Shown here: positions 53,611 to 64,000 of the stretch, piece after piece
Layout of the letters: each line of letters opens with the position of its first letter
How positions within the stretch are numbered: position 1 is the first letter of the stretch
NCBI RefSeq assembly: GCF_003590095.1
Contig: NC_039501.1
Span: forward strand, 4,309,673 to 4,373,672
Direction of reading: 5' to 3'
Source: Trichoplusia ni
Taxonomy: Eukaryota > Arthropoda > Insecta > Lepidoptera > Noctuidae
DNA: 64,000 nt
Notes under the pieces: generated by a model
Seen by the model: the letters and a program-made list of their open reading frames with translations, nothing else
Told to the model about the DNA's origin: nothing
The model's database searches: none
Made by a program: the position numbers and the translations under genes

Positions 53611-54274
53611 CATACAACTTATTAGCACGAGAGAGAGAAAAACAGAGAAAAATTATAAATGCTACATACACAAGTGCTAGCACTTAAACTTGATAGGAAT
53701 GAGGAAGATATCCAAATCGTGGCTCAAATACAAGAGTGCTAAACCGTTAGCTTGTACTCGTGGTACTTACGTCTAAGGCTTTAACTGCCGGATGCAAGTT
53801 CCCGTATCATCGGGATTTATGTTCTGAGTTTAGAGAGATTAGGTTATGTTCAAAGCGATTGGAGTAACGGGTCGGTTATGCAATCTGCGGGTACTTTGCT
53901 ATGGTCTAGGTATTTAAATGGGTAGAAATATGAGTTTTATGTTAATGCAAAGTTTTGTTTTGTTAATCCTTGTCAAAGGATGTTTTGATTTGCGTTAACC
54001 AAATTTTAGCAAAATTTGTTTGATCTTAGGATGAATAAATAAACTTGTAACACACAAACTATCATCTTTATTACAACAAAATCTAGTAGAATGTTAAAAA
54101 CTCATGAAATTCTACATTTGTATTAACGTAACACGTGGTCAAAGTCGTCCAATAACAGTAATCACGTCAACTCACACAAACATGTCTCTAAAAGATGATA
54201 AAAGAAAAGATATAAAAGAAAACATTCCAAGAATATAAATGTAGACATTGTATATCTTAAATAATTTAATTGTG

Positions 54275-54375
54275 AAAGTCGTAGCATAAAGCTACGTTGT
54301 TGCTACGATCGCTACGGCAATCTGAGTTTCGTAGCACTCATACTTTCATGCTACTTTATGATCGTAGTGCCACGT
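54275..54375. repeat. Cluster of CGTAGC/GCTACG motifs
   Basis: Within about 100 bases CGTAGC, GCTACG and related CGTAG words occur about seven times in both orientations (CGTAGCATAAAGCTACG, TGCTACGATCGCTACGG, TTTCGTAGCACTC). They form several small overlapping inverted repeats. Confidence 0.6.
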
Positions 54376-54529
54376 TCACTCCTTATATATTCGTATTTAT
54401 TATTTAACTTTATAAGAGTTGCTTAAAGTGTTGAAGACATTGTATTATTAATGAGAAGGTATTTTGAGTAAGTATTGACGCTAGCATACATATTTAAAAT
54501 GTACATGTAATTGTACCGCGTCGTCATAA

Positions 54530-54605
54530 GCCTAGCTTTTTCTATTATGTCGGCGTCGGCTTCCACACTTACCGGATCCAGTGTTTACAAGGAGCGACTG
54601 CCTAT
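54530..54605 (+). repeat. Fragment of the CGGCCTAGCC dispersed repeat
   Basis: AAGCCTAGCTTTTTCTATTA, GGCGTCGGCTTCCACACTTA and AAGGAGCGACTGCCTATCTG parallel 50990-51080. Confidence 0.55.
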
Positions 54606-55104
54606 CTGATGCACGAGAACATACATTATAATTGTGAAAATAAATAACTTCATTGTAAAAATAATTATTTATTTGCCATTATTAAAATTCGTACCAATAT
54701 TTCTGTATTCCATTTTTAAACTGCAATGATTATATTTTTTAATCTATGTGCTAGTTCTATTACTTCGTTAAGTAATTAAATCAATAGCTCTATTTATAAA
54801 TGTAGGGCAATTCGATAAAATCTTTACATAGCAATTAACTAAGCTCATATAAATAAATGCAAATCTACATATTACAAATTACAACAGTACAAAACATAAA
54901 AAAGTAAATTATTAGTAATTATTTTTATCTTGTTGAAATTTCACAAATATAAATCACACGAAAATCTAGACGTAGAACAAGCATTTTTAGATCATCACAA
55001 AGACTTTTCCTACTAAGGAATCAAAACCGTATCACGTCCTGAGCAATAACATTTTTATAGCATTTAAACAACCTACGTAACTGTCAATTTATTCACTACT
55101 AGTT

Positions 55105-55335
55105 GTTGTCCGCGACTTCGTCCACGTGGTTAGAATTTTCCCCGTTTTTTCCACATTTTCCATTGTATCTTCGCTCCTTTTAGCCGCAGCGTGATGTTAT
55201 ATAGCCTATAGCCTTCCTTGATAAATGGTCTATTCAACACAAAAATAATTTTTCAAATCGAACCAGTAGTTCCTGAGATTAGCGCGTTCAAACAAACAAA
55301 CAAACTCTTCAGCTTTGTATATTAGTATAGATTCC
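55105..55335 (+). repeat. Dispersed repeat (CGCGACTTCGTCCACGTGG head)
   Basis: TTGTTGTCCGCGACTTCGTC, ATAGCCTATAGCCTTCCTTG, CAGTAGTTCCTGAGATTAGC and the end TTTGTATATTAGTATAGATT. A class very common in lepidopteran introns, probably a non-LTR-derived element; exact class not determined. Confidence 0.6.
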
Positions 55336-55638
55336 TTTTCAGGAAATGTAACCAACATAAAGAAAAGGAAAGGAAAAGAAAACAGTAAAAGAACTGACTA
55401 CAAGTCGTAACAAAGGCCTGACAGTAACTTTGCTTAACAAAGATGTTACGGAAATTAAACCTCCTTTTAACTTTCATTGAGTCTTCATAGATTTAGCTAC
55501 AAGCGGTCAAATGATGCCTTTTCAGATTATCTCGTGTGTTGAAGATTTATGAGAAGTACTAAATCGTTGAGATTTAAGGAACGTTAATAAGTAAACTAGA
55601 AAAAGGATTTATATTTCTGCCTTAAAAGAATTTTGACA

Positions 55639-55890
55639 GGCCTGTTGGTCTAGTGGTTAGTGACCCTGACTGCTATACCGGAGATCGTGGGTTCGATTAC
55701 CGCCCAGGACAAATGTTGTGTGATGAGCATGATCATTCGTTCTGGTGTCTGGGTGTAATTTATCTATAATATGTTTGTATTTAGAAATATATAAGTAAGT
55801 TTATCAGTTGTCTGGTTACCATAACACAAGCTCTGCTTAGCTTGGGATCAGATAACCGTGTGTGAGTTGTCCCAGGATATATTATATTAT
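55639..55890 (+). mobile_element. Full-length tRNA-derived SINE
   Basis: GGCCTGTTGGTCTAGTGGTT (A box) and GTGGGTTCGATTACCGCCC (B box) are followed by a body with GGTGTCTGGGTGTAATTTAT and GTTGTCTGGTTACCATAACA, and a TATATTATATTATA tail. About 250 bases; close match to 29171-29444 in the opposite orientation. Confidence 0.8.
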
Positions 55891-57549
55891 AATTACAAAA
55901 AAATATTTGGTCCAAAAATATATTTTTTTCATCGACCGAAGATAGTTCAGATTTATTCTTCTGTGTCTACAAGACAATGGCACTATTGTCTTTAGTTTCT
56001 CACTTCGCCGGCTAACGCCTATCAATTACCTACCCTCTTTCCATCAACCCAGAAAAGAATAAACAACAAAAAAGTCTAGTGATCTAGTTTTTTGTGCCTT
56101 CTAAAGGTACTGTCATCAATAAAACACATTTACAAGCCTGTATATATTTCTTTGTTAGTTCGAAAATATTAAGTTCATCGCCTGCTTACAAATCTTCATA
56201 ATTTCGAAATCTTCGTTTTTTTTTTGTCGACTGTACCTACCAAAGACGCTTCGTTAGTGATGACACATTGAAATAAATATCTCGGTTGTTTACTCGAGTA
56301 CGAGGGACTGAGGACCTTTTTATTGTCCTCCTTGACATTGAGAGAGTATCTATTGTCAAAGAGCCGAAACTATTGTAGGTACTCAGGAACACACTTGAAC
56401 TAGATAGAGTGAAATTGTCCAGTATAGTGCTAGTTTACTTTGTTTACATATACATACATATATTACCCCAGATTAAAGTGGCTTGGTTGTTTTTCGAGAA
56501 AGTTTTAAAAAACAACTAATTTGGTTTAGAGTAAAAATTAAATTATTAGATCAGATTAAAGTATGCCTTTGGAAGTCCAAATAGCTTATTAATCAAATAC
56601 TTTGTATTCCAATCTAAGGAGATCTATGCTATCATAGGCATCTGCGATCCACATCAAAATTATCATTGCCCATTCACCTGCGTATTAGATAGTTGATATG
56701 CTAAAGATGGCAACGCTAATCTTGCATTGGCAAGGTTAGTGTTAAAACACTAAAAACTCCGTGGAGTTAAGTTATTATAATAAGCATGAAGCTTTTTTGT
56801 TCCCTAAAATAATGAATTTTTGGAGCCGCTTAACTAGATATTAAAGTTTCGAATGATACTGAAAAATTAATTTTAAGTCTCTCTACAATTGACTCGCAAA
56901 ATTCAAAATATTGATACGATAAATCAATTTTAAAGTGATAAAAAATAAGAAACTATTGTTGAAAAGGAATCTACTGAAGAATTTTCAATCTCTCGACTCC
57001 AATATAGTATTGGCTCCGGTAAAACGTTCCTAGGAATCTGAATATTTATTAGATTGGGTGGCGATTCATCTTTTCACAGCGCCCCACGAATACAAATCCA
57101 TTAATTTGAATTTTATTCACGTTTGTGCATGAATTCATCTATTCGGAATATTGAGCAGCTTGATACTCCTTTTGGACGTATTGTCAAAAATTTTTGGGAT
57201 GGTTTGCGTTCCTTCGGTCTTTTTGAGAAGTATTGTGACTGATAATACATTCGAGCAGAGTTTGGTTGAAAAGTAAAATTACGTCGGAATCTTTTTCTTA
57301 TTCAAGTGAAATAATTTAAATGTACTTTGGTGTATGATTATTGTTCTACATGTTACATGTAGATAAAATATTTTGTGGTCATTGCTAGGATTTGAGGTCT
57401 TCTATATATTATTGGCAGTTGACAAAAAGTGTGTCGTTTCCGTTACATTTTTGCCACGATCTAATTAATACAATATTCAAAGACTTTTGCACAACGCCAT
57501 CAGGTCTCAAACTAAGCAAACCTTGTTTTACAAGTACTAGACTACTGAT

Positions 57550-57690
57550 GGACATACTTATACTCGTATATTTCTATTTACATATTATGGATTAATTACA
57601 CGCAGACAGAGAACAAATGCTTATCGCACAAACGTTTGCCGTGGGTGAAAATCGAACTAACGACCTAAGATATAAGACCAACAGGTAATA
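57550..57690 (-). mobile_element. Decayed SINE of the GGCCTGTTGGTC family
   Basis: The minus strand starts CCTGTTGGTCTTATATCTTA, has GTTAGTTCGATTTTCACCC at the B box, then CAAACGTTTGTGCGATAAGC and GTGTAATTAATCCATAATAT. More diverged than 29171 and 55639. Confidence 0.65.
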
Positions 57691-59863
57691 CTAAAAAAAT
57701 CGACCTAACTCATCCATCATTACTCCAAAAATAAAACGTCTAAGGGTACAACTACCTGAAAATATGATTTAGCACAAAAATGAATAACAAAAACGTTTTT
57801 GCCTACAATTTACAAACGGTTTATTCATACAGTCAAAATAGAGTCTGATGATGATGGATGCGAGCCTCGGGGCTCAGACAGAATGCCTACCCTATATTTA
57901 TGCGTATTCCGATGAAAATGTTGCGGTAAAACAAAGAATGCCTAGCAATTAGTAAGAATTGGAATAGGCGTATTTTTGTTACACTTGAAATACGTTTACT
58001 TACTTTAAAAGTTGAACAATAGCAGTGTATAGAGACCCCATTAGCGAAAAAAATATCTTTAAGGTTGAAATAAATTGAGATAATTAATATGAAACAATAG
58101 AACCGATAGAAGTAATTTCAACTTATTATGAATCGTTTATTTTATTATCTTTTTTCGATGTTTCAATTTACATTGTGGTTTGTAAAAGTTCGATTCATTG
58201 ATTGATTTGATTTGTTGATTGTGTTAAATAAACTATAACCTAATTTATGTAGACGTTATGTATGATGATCTTAATAGGTTCTTATTGAAAAACTAAAGTT
58301 CCCATTATTTTACTAATATAATTTTCTTATTGATATTGAGGACCACCTCCTCAAAAGGATAATATACAAAATGTATTAACTGTACATATTTATTTTTCAA
58401 AGAGTTATAGAGTTTCTACTCCATAGGAATGACATTTTGGAACCGTGCACCTAGAGTAAATACCGTACCTAGAGTACATAACGTTTTGAAAGTGCCCAGA
58501 AAATGCCTACTTGAAATAAAAAAACTTTTGTTTTTAATTTTGACCTCCTTTTAAAAGATAACTTTTGCAGCTGTGATATTGTCACGGCTACATGACGTAG
58601 AAATACTCAACGGTTTCATGTGTTCCCCAGCGTCATTGATACAGTCACCGCGTCGTCCTAAATCATAATGAGTTGTTACTGCTATTATTTCCTTACATGA
58701 CAGTTAAGTGGTATGACATAATTAATACACCTGCTATGGAATAAATTGTAGGCAATGTGTTAAGTGTTACAATAGTGTTACGAGATGCTGGTTCATTATG
58801 TACGAATTTCCTTTTTCCTTTGCTCTTCATTGGATTATGTTTTTTTACTTAGCCCACTATTTCGCACTACCACCAAATCCTTCTATTCTCTGTCTTGGGC
58901 CACATGGTTTTTTTCCTATACTTACTATAATAATGTAGACGATTTCTTTAATTTTATGTTTGAAGGATTACTTATCATTAATATTTTGGACCGCCAAGGA
59001 GGGTCATTTTTTCTAACGTTTCGAAAGGTGCCTGAACAAGGCCTACTTGAAATAAAAAACTTTTTATTTTAACTTTGTAGTGCCGTCTCTTTTCCCAACG
59101 ATAACGGCCTTGCTTTAAGTTATGTTGGTAGACAGGTTCATGGAAATATCGCAAAGTTAATGTTTTTTGTGTATAACTGCGACATGTTTACGATGTATCG
59201 TATTCCAATTTAACATGACTGCAGTTTTCAGAGCGTTGCGGATATATCCGATACTTTTTGTGTTTCCTTTTTTATGAACTTTTGTATTTTATACCGAAAT
59301 TCTTTACGACTGTCACATTTTTGAAGGTAATTTAGCTTTTTAAAAAAGGCTTTTTTATTTATAGACGGTATACGGTAGATGGGGATAAGACTTAATCTTT
59401 TTTTAGCGATTGTAAAAAATTAAATGTCGTTTTCAGAGTTACAACAATGAAAATCGAGGTTCCAATCGATATGATGACACGAAAAACTTTAAACAATCGG
59501 CAATAGCTGTCTAGTGACTAGTAAACCTATTATTTTACCTCAATAATATAAGTTATTAGAACTACTTATGAAAACAACTTATCAAACAAACTTCCGAACA
59601 AAATTATCCGAATTGGAACGAATTAATCCGTAGAAACTTAAAAGTTTTCCGTTTGAGTCGTAAATTCAGATTGTGGCTGCGAAAAAGGCGGAAAGGGGTT
59701 ATAACTATTAAATCCTTTTGGTACTTAAATGGGAATCGTTACGTTATATATTGATATAAACTATTGTAAATAATGGCTTTAAATATATAAAGATTAAACA
59801 AGTAAAATAAAACTGTTTTTGTTTGCGTAACAATTTTTGGCTAATTTTGGGTAACAATTTTAA

Positions 59864-59901
59864 TAAACTAAATGCCATTTATGCAAATGGCATTTAGTTT
59901 A
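59864..59901. repeat. Inverted repeat, perfect 17-bp arms, 4-nt loop
   Basis: TAAACTAAATGCCATTT, then ATGC, then AAATGGCATTTAGTTTA. All 17 positions pair. Confidence 0.85.
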
Positions 59902-60304
59902 AAGAATTGGTCTACGAAAGTAAGAAAACATAATTTTCACTGTCACTAACGCTGACGAATTTCTTTGTTAATTCAAGCCGTCATAAAACACAGTAGCAAT
60001 AAGAAGTGCTTCTTGCAAGTAATCTTTTATTCAAAATAGGTTAGTTTTGCTCTAAAAAAGAACTGACAGAACAGAATTATCCATCATTTATGTTGGAATC
60101 CAAATGTTCCAAGCTTGTTTTAAATATCAGTCATAAATATGCCAGTAAAATTTTATCGGCTACGACACTAAAATCCGCAGACGTATTTCTTCTTTGCTAA
60201 CTGTACACAATCTGAGCCGAATACAGTGCAGTGCTAATAAAATCCTTGTGCAGCGATTCTCGCAAATAAATCAGTACCTGAACTATGAGCTGTTAATCCA
60301 ATCC

Positions 60305-60365
60305 TGGCTTTTGTGCGGGTGAGACAGCGCTCTACAATAAGCGTAGCTACCTCTCGCTTCCACTG
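60305..60365 (-). repeat. Dispersed hairpin repeat, copy 5
   Basis: The minus strand reads AGTGGAAGCGAGAGGTAGCT...GTAGAGCGCTGTCTCACC, the same layout as the copies at 23185, 23661, 24222 and 47321. Confidence 0.55.
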
Positions 60366-61339
60366 TCGCAACAGTTTTTCCATATGAGTTCGTAGTAGGT
60401 TCCTAGGGGTCGTAATGTTGTACAATGCTATGACCTTTGCTAAAAATTCTTTACCTTCACATTTAAGTTTATAGTACCTGACTTCCTGCCGGTATGTAAA
60501 TTACTACGTTAGGTAATTGCAATGCCTTGTACTAAAAGTGATATACTCGTGGTTGGGTTATTAAATATTTAGGTTGCAGGCAAATATTCGTAAGTTACGG
60601 GGACACAGGGTTAACATATTTTAAAGCTCTTGTTGAGAATTTTGGTCTAAAATTTGATGCAAAATTAGATTAGGTCATCTACCAGGGGCCGTATAACCCT
60701 GCTCTGAAAAGTCACTGTGGAGAAAAAACTAATTTGGACTACTATTGCTATGCTAAGCTAATATGGTTCCTTCATAAACCATGGTTAACTAACGCACCTG
60801 CAACTGTCAATACATGAAAATGACATGAAATTTCCAGGTGGAGACTCGGTGGCTCAATTATTAGCGTCCCTTTGTAGAACAAAGGCCTCCCTTCGTTCTG
60901 TTTTCTTGTTCTGCGGCTTACGGTGGTCCTATTTATTTTGAACAGGAATCAATTTCTTACCCTAGTCGTAAAGCCCACAACCTTTTTACATAGAAACAAG
61001 CTATTTCATTTGGTAAAAGAGCCGAGTGGTATAATTATTCTCCATGGCTCACTGTACTCAACGCGTCACGGATTTTATCTCAGCTTAGAAAAAGCATTTG
61101 TGGTATCATTTGTTCAAATCTTTATTTTTGTACGTGAATTAAATGTTAGTGAAACCCCTGCGAAATAAGGTCTGTTAAACTTAAGTATTTATACGCAAGT
61201 TATTTAAAGCAGAAAAAAATGAAACGTCACTTCCATTTAATCACTAACTGAACTAAAACTTACCGACACAATATAGCTAATGAATTACGCGATTGGCATT
61301 GAACCATTTAGAGCGGAACAAGGTCGGTTATTATTAACG

Positions 61340-61665
61340 TGTGCAAGGGTCAGGTTAGGGCATCGCCTCGCCTTCGGACGCCGTTTGGCAAACTACTGAC
61401 AGCCCTCAAGGTTACGGAGACCGTCATCGCGGTAGTTTATATTGTCTTTCGTGGTCCCATGTATAAGGAGTGGCCAACCTGCAACTTCCATCATTGGGGC
61501 TCTTGTAAACCAGGATCGTAAATGTAGAGTAGGACGTCCTCAGGAATCGTGGAGTGATGACCTGCGCAAGATGGCTGGATACGAGCAGCCGAATATAGAT
61601 CTCGATGGCATGCAATTGGGGAGACCTATGTTCAGAAGTGGACAAATATAGACTGATGATGTTTG
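61340..61665 (+). pseudogene. LINE ORF2 C-terminal remnant and 3' end
   Basis: One frame (61442-61651) includes RVGRPQESWSDDLRKMAG, the R-G-R-P..W.DD.....AG ending typical of lepidopteran non-LTR reverse-transcriptase proteins. It is followed by GCAATTGGGGAGACCTATGT and a CTGATGATG tail. It is 5'-truncated, and the last residues (GRPMFRSGQ) show the frame has decayed. No reverse-transcriptase core is present. Confidence 0.65.
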
Positions 61666-61904
61666 GCTTCAGAGCGAAATTTAGTTTAAAAAAGAATTTA
61701 TTATATTTGAGTTCAGGTTGATACTTTCAGACGCATTAACCTGTAACATACAGAAAGCCATTACAATTTCTGTAAAGTGCAATATTGTAAAGTGTGCTGC
61801 GAACTCAAGGGCACAGTCCTTAGGGGAAAGCATGTTACACATAGACGACCGGAACATTATCATGATTGTAGCTAGAAAATAGTAAGTAAGTAAAATGTCA
61901 CTAT

Positions 61905-62010
61905 TGCATAAAATTCTCGTGTCATGGTGTACGTAATTGAACTCCGAAACGGCTTGACCGATTCTTATGAAATTCTGTGTGCATTTTGGGTAGGTCTGAA
62001 ATTGGGACAT
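61905..62010 (+). repeat. Dispersed repeat (CCGAAACGGCTTGACCGATT family)
   Basis: TGCATAAAATTCTCGTGTCA, TGAACTCCGAAACGGCTTGA, CCGATTCTTATGAAATTCTG, then TTGGGTAGGTCTGAAATTGG. A common insect intronic repeat; class uncertain. Confidence 0.55.
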
Positions 62011-62904
62011 CTATTTTTCATCAAACTGAACTGCGGGAAAAAGTTAGTCAAGAAATAAAACAAAAGAATTCAGAACGGTAATAAAAATAATTCGTACAAT
62101 AAAATTAGGATCCAAAAATCCATTTGTAAGCACATCTTCGCTGTAAGCGATGAAAGTTTACGAGGTGTGTGACGTAAATGTCACGTAGAACGTAAATATT
62201 TCATGGAAAACGTGATGTCACGCTGACGAATGGTTTCTGTGGAACAGCGAGCAAAACTCGTCGATTCGACTGTTAGTAAAAATGAGATAGGCGTTATTAT
62301 TATATTATTAATTTCTAGATGAACTTGTTTTCTTGGAATGAGAAGTTTTTATCAGCTATCGAAAAAAATACGACGAATCATTGTTTCTAGCAAAACCTGA
62401 CATAAGTTGATTTGATGCCAGTCATAAGGTGTGGACATGAGATATTTGAAGAACGACTCATGTTTTCTTCGGTATTAAAAAAACAACTCCAGTAAGGAAC
62501 CTAATCCTTGTATTGAGGAAGGTTTTACAAAAAAATAAAAAAATGGTCGAAATATAGCTAAATGTCAAGCAAACTAGTTATAAAGTTGGTTTACAAATAA
62601 ATTTGTAGTTACCCTTAAATTTTATTTTTTAAGAAGTGGTGCTAGGCCTAATAAATTGCTGACTAAAACCTTAGCAGCAGAAGTGCTGTATCACGAAGGT
62701 ATTAATTATGTGAGGGCTGCACAACAGGTTGGTATGCCGTATTCATGAGCGGTGGCTTGCCAGTTCTATTGGTAATGTGTAGTAACTACGGATAATACAG
62801 AATATGGGTTCTTGAATATGATATAATGGATATGTCATTTATGGAAGGGAAATATGTAAACAGTGTTGTGTAAAAATAAGCAAGGTAAAAAATTCAACAG
62901 TCTG

Positions 62905-63030
62905 GCCATCAGGGCGTATAAGATACAGCCTGGTCGCGGAAGGACAAACAGATGTAGAGACAGCAGAGCCTCAGTAATGAAATAGGATTGCTTCAGGATG
63001 GGGTTTTTCCCTTTGGTTACTGAACCGTAC
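62905..63030 (-). repeat. Dispersed repeat, CACCAGGCTGTATCT family
   Basis: The minus strand has TTCCGCGACCAGGCTGTATC and, upstream on that strand, TAACCAAAGGGAAAAACCCC, the counterpart of the AAAGGGT..AAAC block at 45400. Confidence 0.55.
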
Positions 63031-63587
63031 AAATGATGCCAGGACATAAAATTCACAATATCGTAAGCATACATTGTATAAATCTTGTATATACGGTTAA
63101 CTTGAGTATGAATTGTACACAATGTAAGATTAACGACTTCACCTTGTTGCTTCTCAGTTTGCATGAAAAATGTATATGTGGGTCTGAAAATTGATGTCTC
63201 TTAAATTGTCTAAATATGTCTGAAAGTAGACGTGTCTAGAAAGAAAAAGTATGTCGCTGGGTAATCATGTTCCTCGGATTATCTATAGTTGTGTCCTTTT
63301 CAAATTATTATGTAAATGATGCAATGGCTTACTCACGTATTTGTTCAGATAGTTCGAATATATTATAGTTTCCAGTTCGTCAATTCACGATTAAGCGTTC
63401 CGGGTAGGTCCGAAACTAGTCGAACAATCCCGATAAATACAAAGTAAATTTTTGCAAAATTCAAATGTAAATCATTCTCACGATATTATAAAGAATTGTC
63501 AAATAAATAATCTTTGATTTTTTCTTCAAACATTTTTTAAGAAATCTATTTATATCTTTATCTGATCGTTGTTTTCATTGTCCACAG

Positions 63588-63708
63588 TGATGCATTTCGA
63601 GTGTTATGGCAACGTTGCAGTAACGCACTGACAGTCGACTGAGATAACAAGATGGCGGAAGCTGAGGGAGGAGCGAGCGAGCAAGATGATGTTTCATTCT
63701 TGCGTACG
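63588..63708 (+). CDS. RyR: Ryanodine receptor, exon with start codon (5' UTR and first 19 residues)
   Basis: The ryanodine receptor is the giant tetrameric calcium-release channel of the sarco/endoplasmic reticulum and the target of diamide insecticides. The exon begins after the acceptor CATTGTCCACAG (63576-63587), so an upstream non-coding exon is expected. It has 64 bases of 5' UTR, then ATG at 63652-63654. The 19 codons MAEAEGGASEQDDVSFLRT match the highly conserved start of insect ryanodine receptors (..EQDDVSFLRTEDMV). The donor ACG|GTGAGT leaves phase 0. The coding part is 63652-63708. ATG context AACAAGATGG is favourable. The full protein is about 5,000 residues, so nearly all of the gene lies to the right of the window. 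Confidence 0.93.
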
Positions 63709-64000
63709 GTGAGTTGATATTGAATATTATACTATACTATGCTGTAGCAAATGGGCACGGAATTAAAAAAAGAAATGGAAATATTCGTCTTTTAAAAATT
63801 GGAACGAGCTTTGTAGTATTGTGACTACGCGCATAACCATAGTTCGCGACGTGCCGCGGGTTCGATCCCCGCGTAGGACAAGCATTTGTGTGACGAATAG
63901 GTACTTGTCCTGAGTCTGAGTGTCTTTGTAGATGCGACATTTTATTCCTGAACGTGGAAGTATGATATTTTTTCGTTAGATATTAATAAGAGCTGTTTTC
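63709..64000 (+). other. Start of RyR intron after the first coding exon
   Basis: Begins GTGAGTTG. Contains a SINE at about 63815-63945. No further exon before the window ends. Confidence 0.7.
63815..63945 (+). mobile_element. tRNA-derived SINE in RyR intron
   Basis: The B-box-like GGTTCGATCCC at 63859-63869 is followed by CGCGTAGGACAAGCATTTGT and GTCCTGAGTCTGAGTGTCTT. The head (GTGACTACGCGCATAACCAT) is diverged at the A box. Confidence 0.65.

Larger units (their letters stand above)
45491..63587. other. Repeat-rich non-coding stretch upstream of RyR
   Basis: No coding exon recognised. It contains several copies of short dispersed families (listed separately), SINEs at 55639 and 57550, LINE ends at 52225 and 61340, and long AT-rich stretches in which I see nothing specific. 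It probably includes RyR 5' intron or promoter sequence. Confidence 0.5.

Noticed and set aside
61442..61651. 69-codon ORF as a cellular gene
   Set aside because: RVGRPQESWSDDLRKMAG is the C-terminal signature of a LINE protein; it is a truncated retrotransposon remnant.

Overview
This window is AT-rich eukaryotic nuclear DNA, almost certainly from a moth or butterfly. Genes are split by introns with GT..AG borders. The repeats are typical of Lepidoptera: tRNA-derived SINEs, LINE 3' ends with GATGATG tails, and short dispersed families. The two cellular genes I can identify are animal genes: UVRAG (autophagy and endosome trafficking) and the ryanodine receptor. I see no bacterial-type operon, CRISPR array or phage.

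Layout. (1) 1-6357 is a second copy of 14440-20796. It holds UVRAG exons 4-7 and most of a Harbinger transposon, and it ends at a run of exactly 1000 N (6358-7357). The differences I compared between the copies are almost all single-base insertions or deletions, so I read it as one locus assembled twice rather than a real tandem duplication. (2) 7358-22725 carries the UVRAG gene on the plus strand. I rebuilt nine coding exons from similarity to the animal protein, splice sites and phase: 8607-8681, 10476-10623, 13231-14353, 14769-14886, 15639-15811, 16274-16496, 16907-17071, 21014-21103 and 21985-22518. Two one-base breaks (exons 3 and 6) and one phase mismatch (exon 7 to 8) interrupt the frame; the exon 6 break is healed in the other copy. 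(3) Intron 7 contains a complete 3018-bp PIF/Harbinger element (17936-20953) with 19-bp terminal inverted repeats, a TAA target duplication, an intact two-exon DDE transposase gene and, convergent to it, an intact four-exon Myb/SANT-like partner gene. (4) 22.7-63.6 kb has no coding exon I can recognise. It holds repeats, a promoter-like first exon near 26.57-26.66 kb, a weaker one near 32.5 kb and an orphan cysteine-rich ORF (28651-28959). (5) 63588-63708 is the exon with the ryanodine receptor start codon (first 19 residues); the rest of that gene lies beyond the window.

How the parts relate. UVRAG and RyR are unrelated neighbours on the same strand. The 41 kb between them is probably intergenic sequence plus the long 5' untranslated intron region of RyR. 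The two Harbinger genes work together in transposition. No new multi-gene system is evident. The most useful observations are the assembly duplication with complementary frameshifts, the intact Harbinger 60 bp from a UVRAG splice acceptor, and a dispersed hairpin repeat family.
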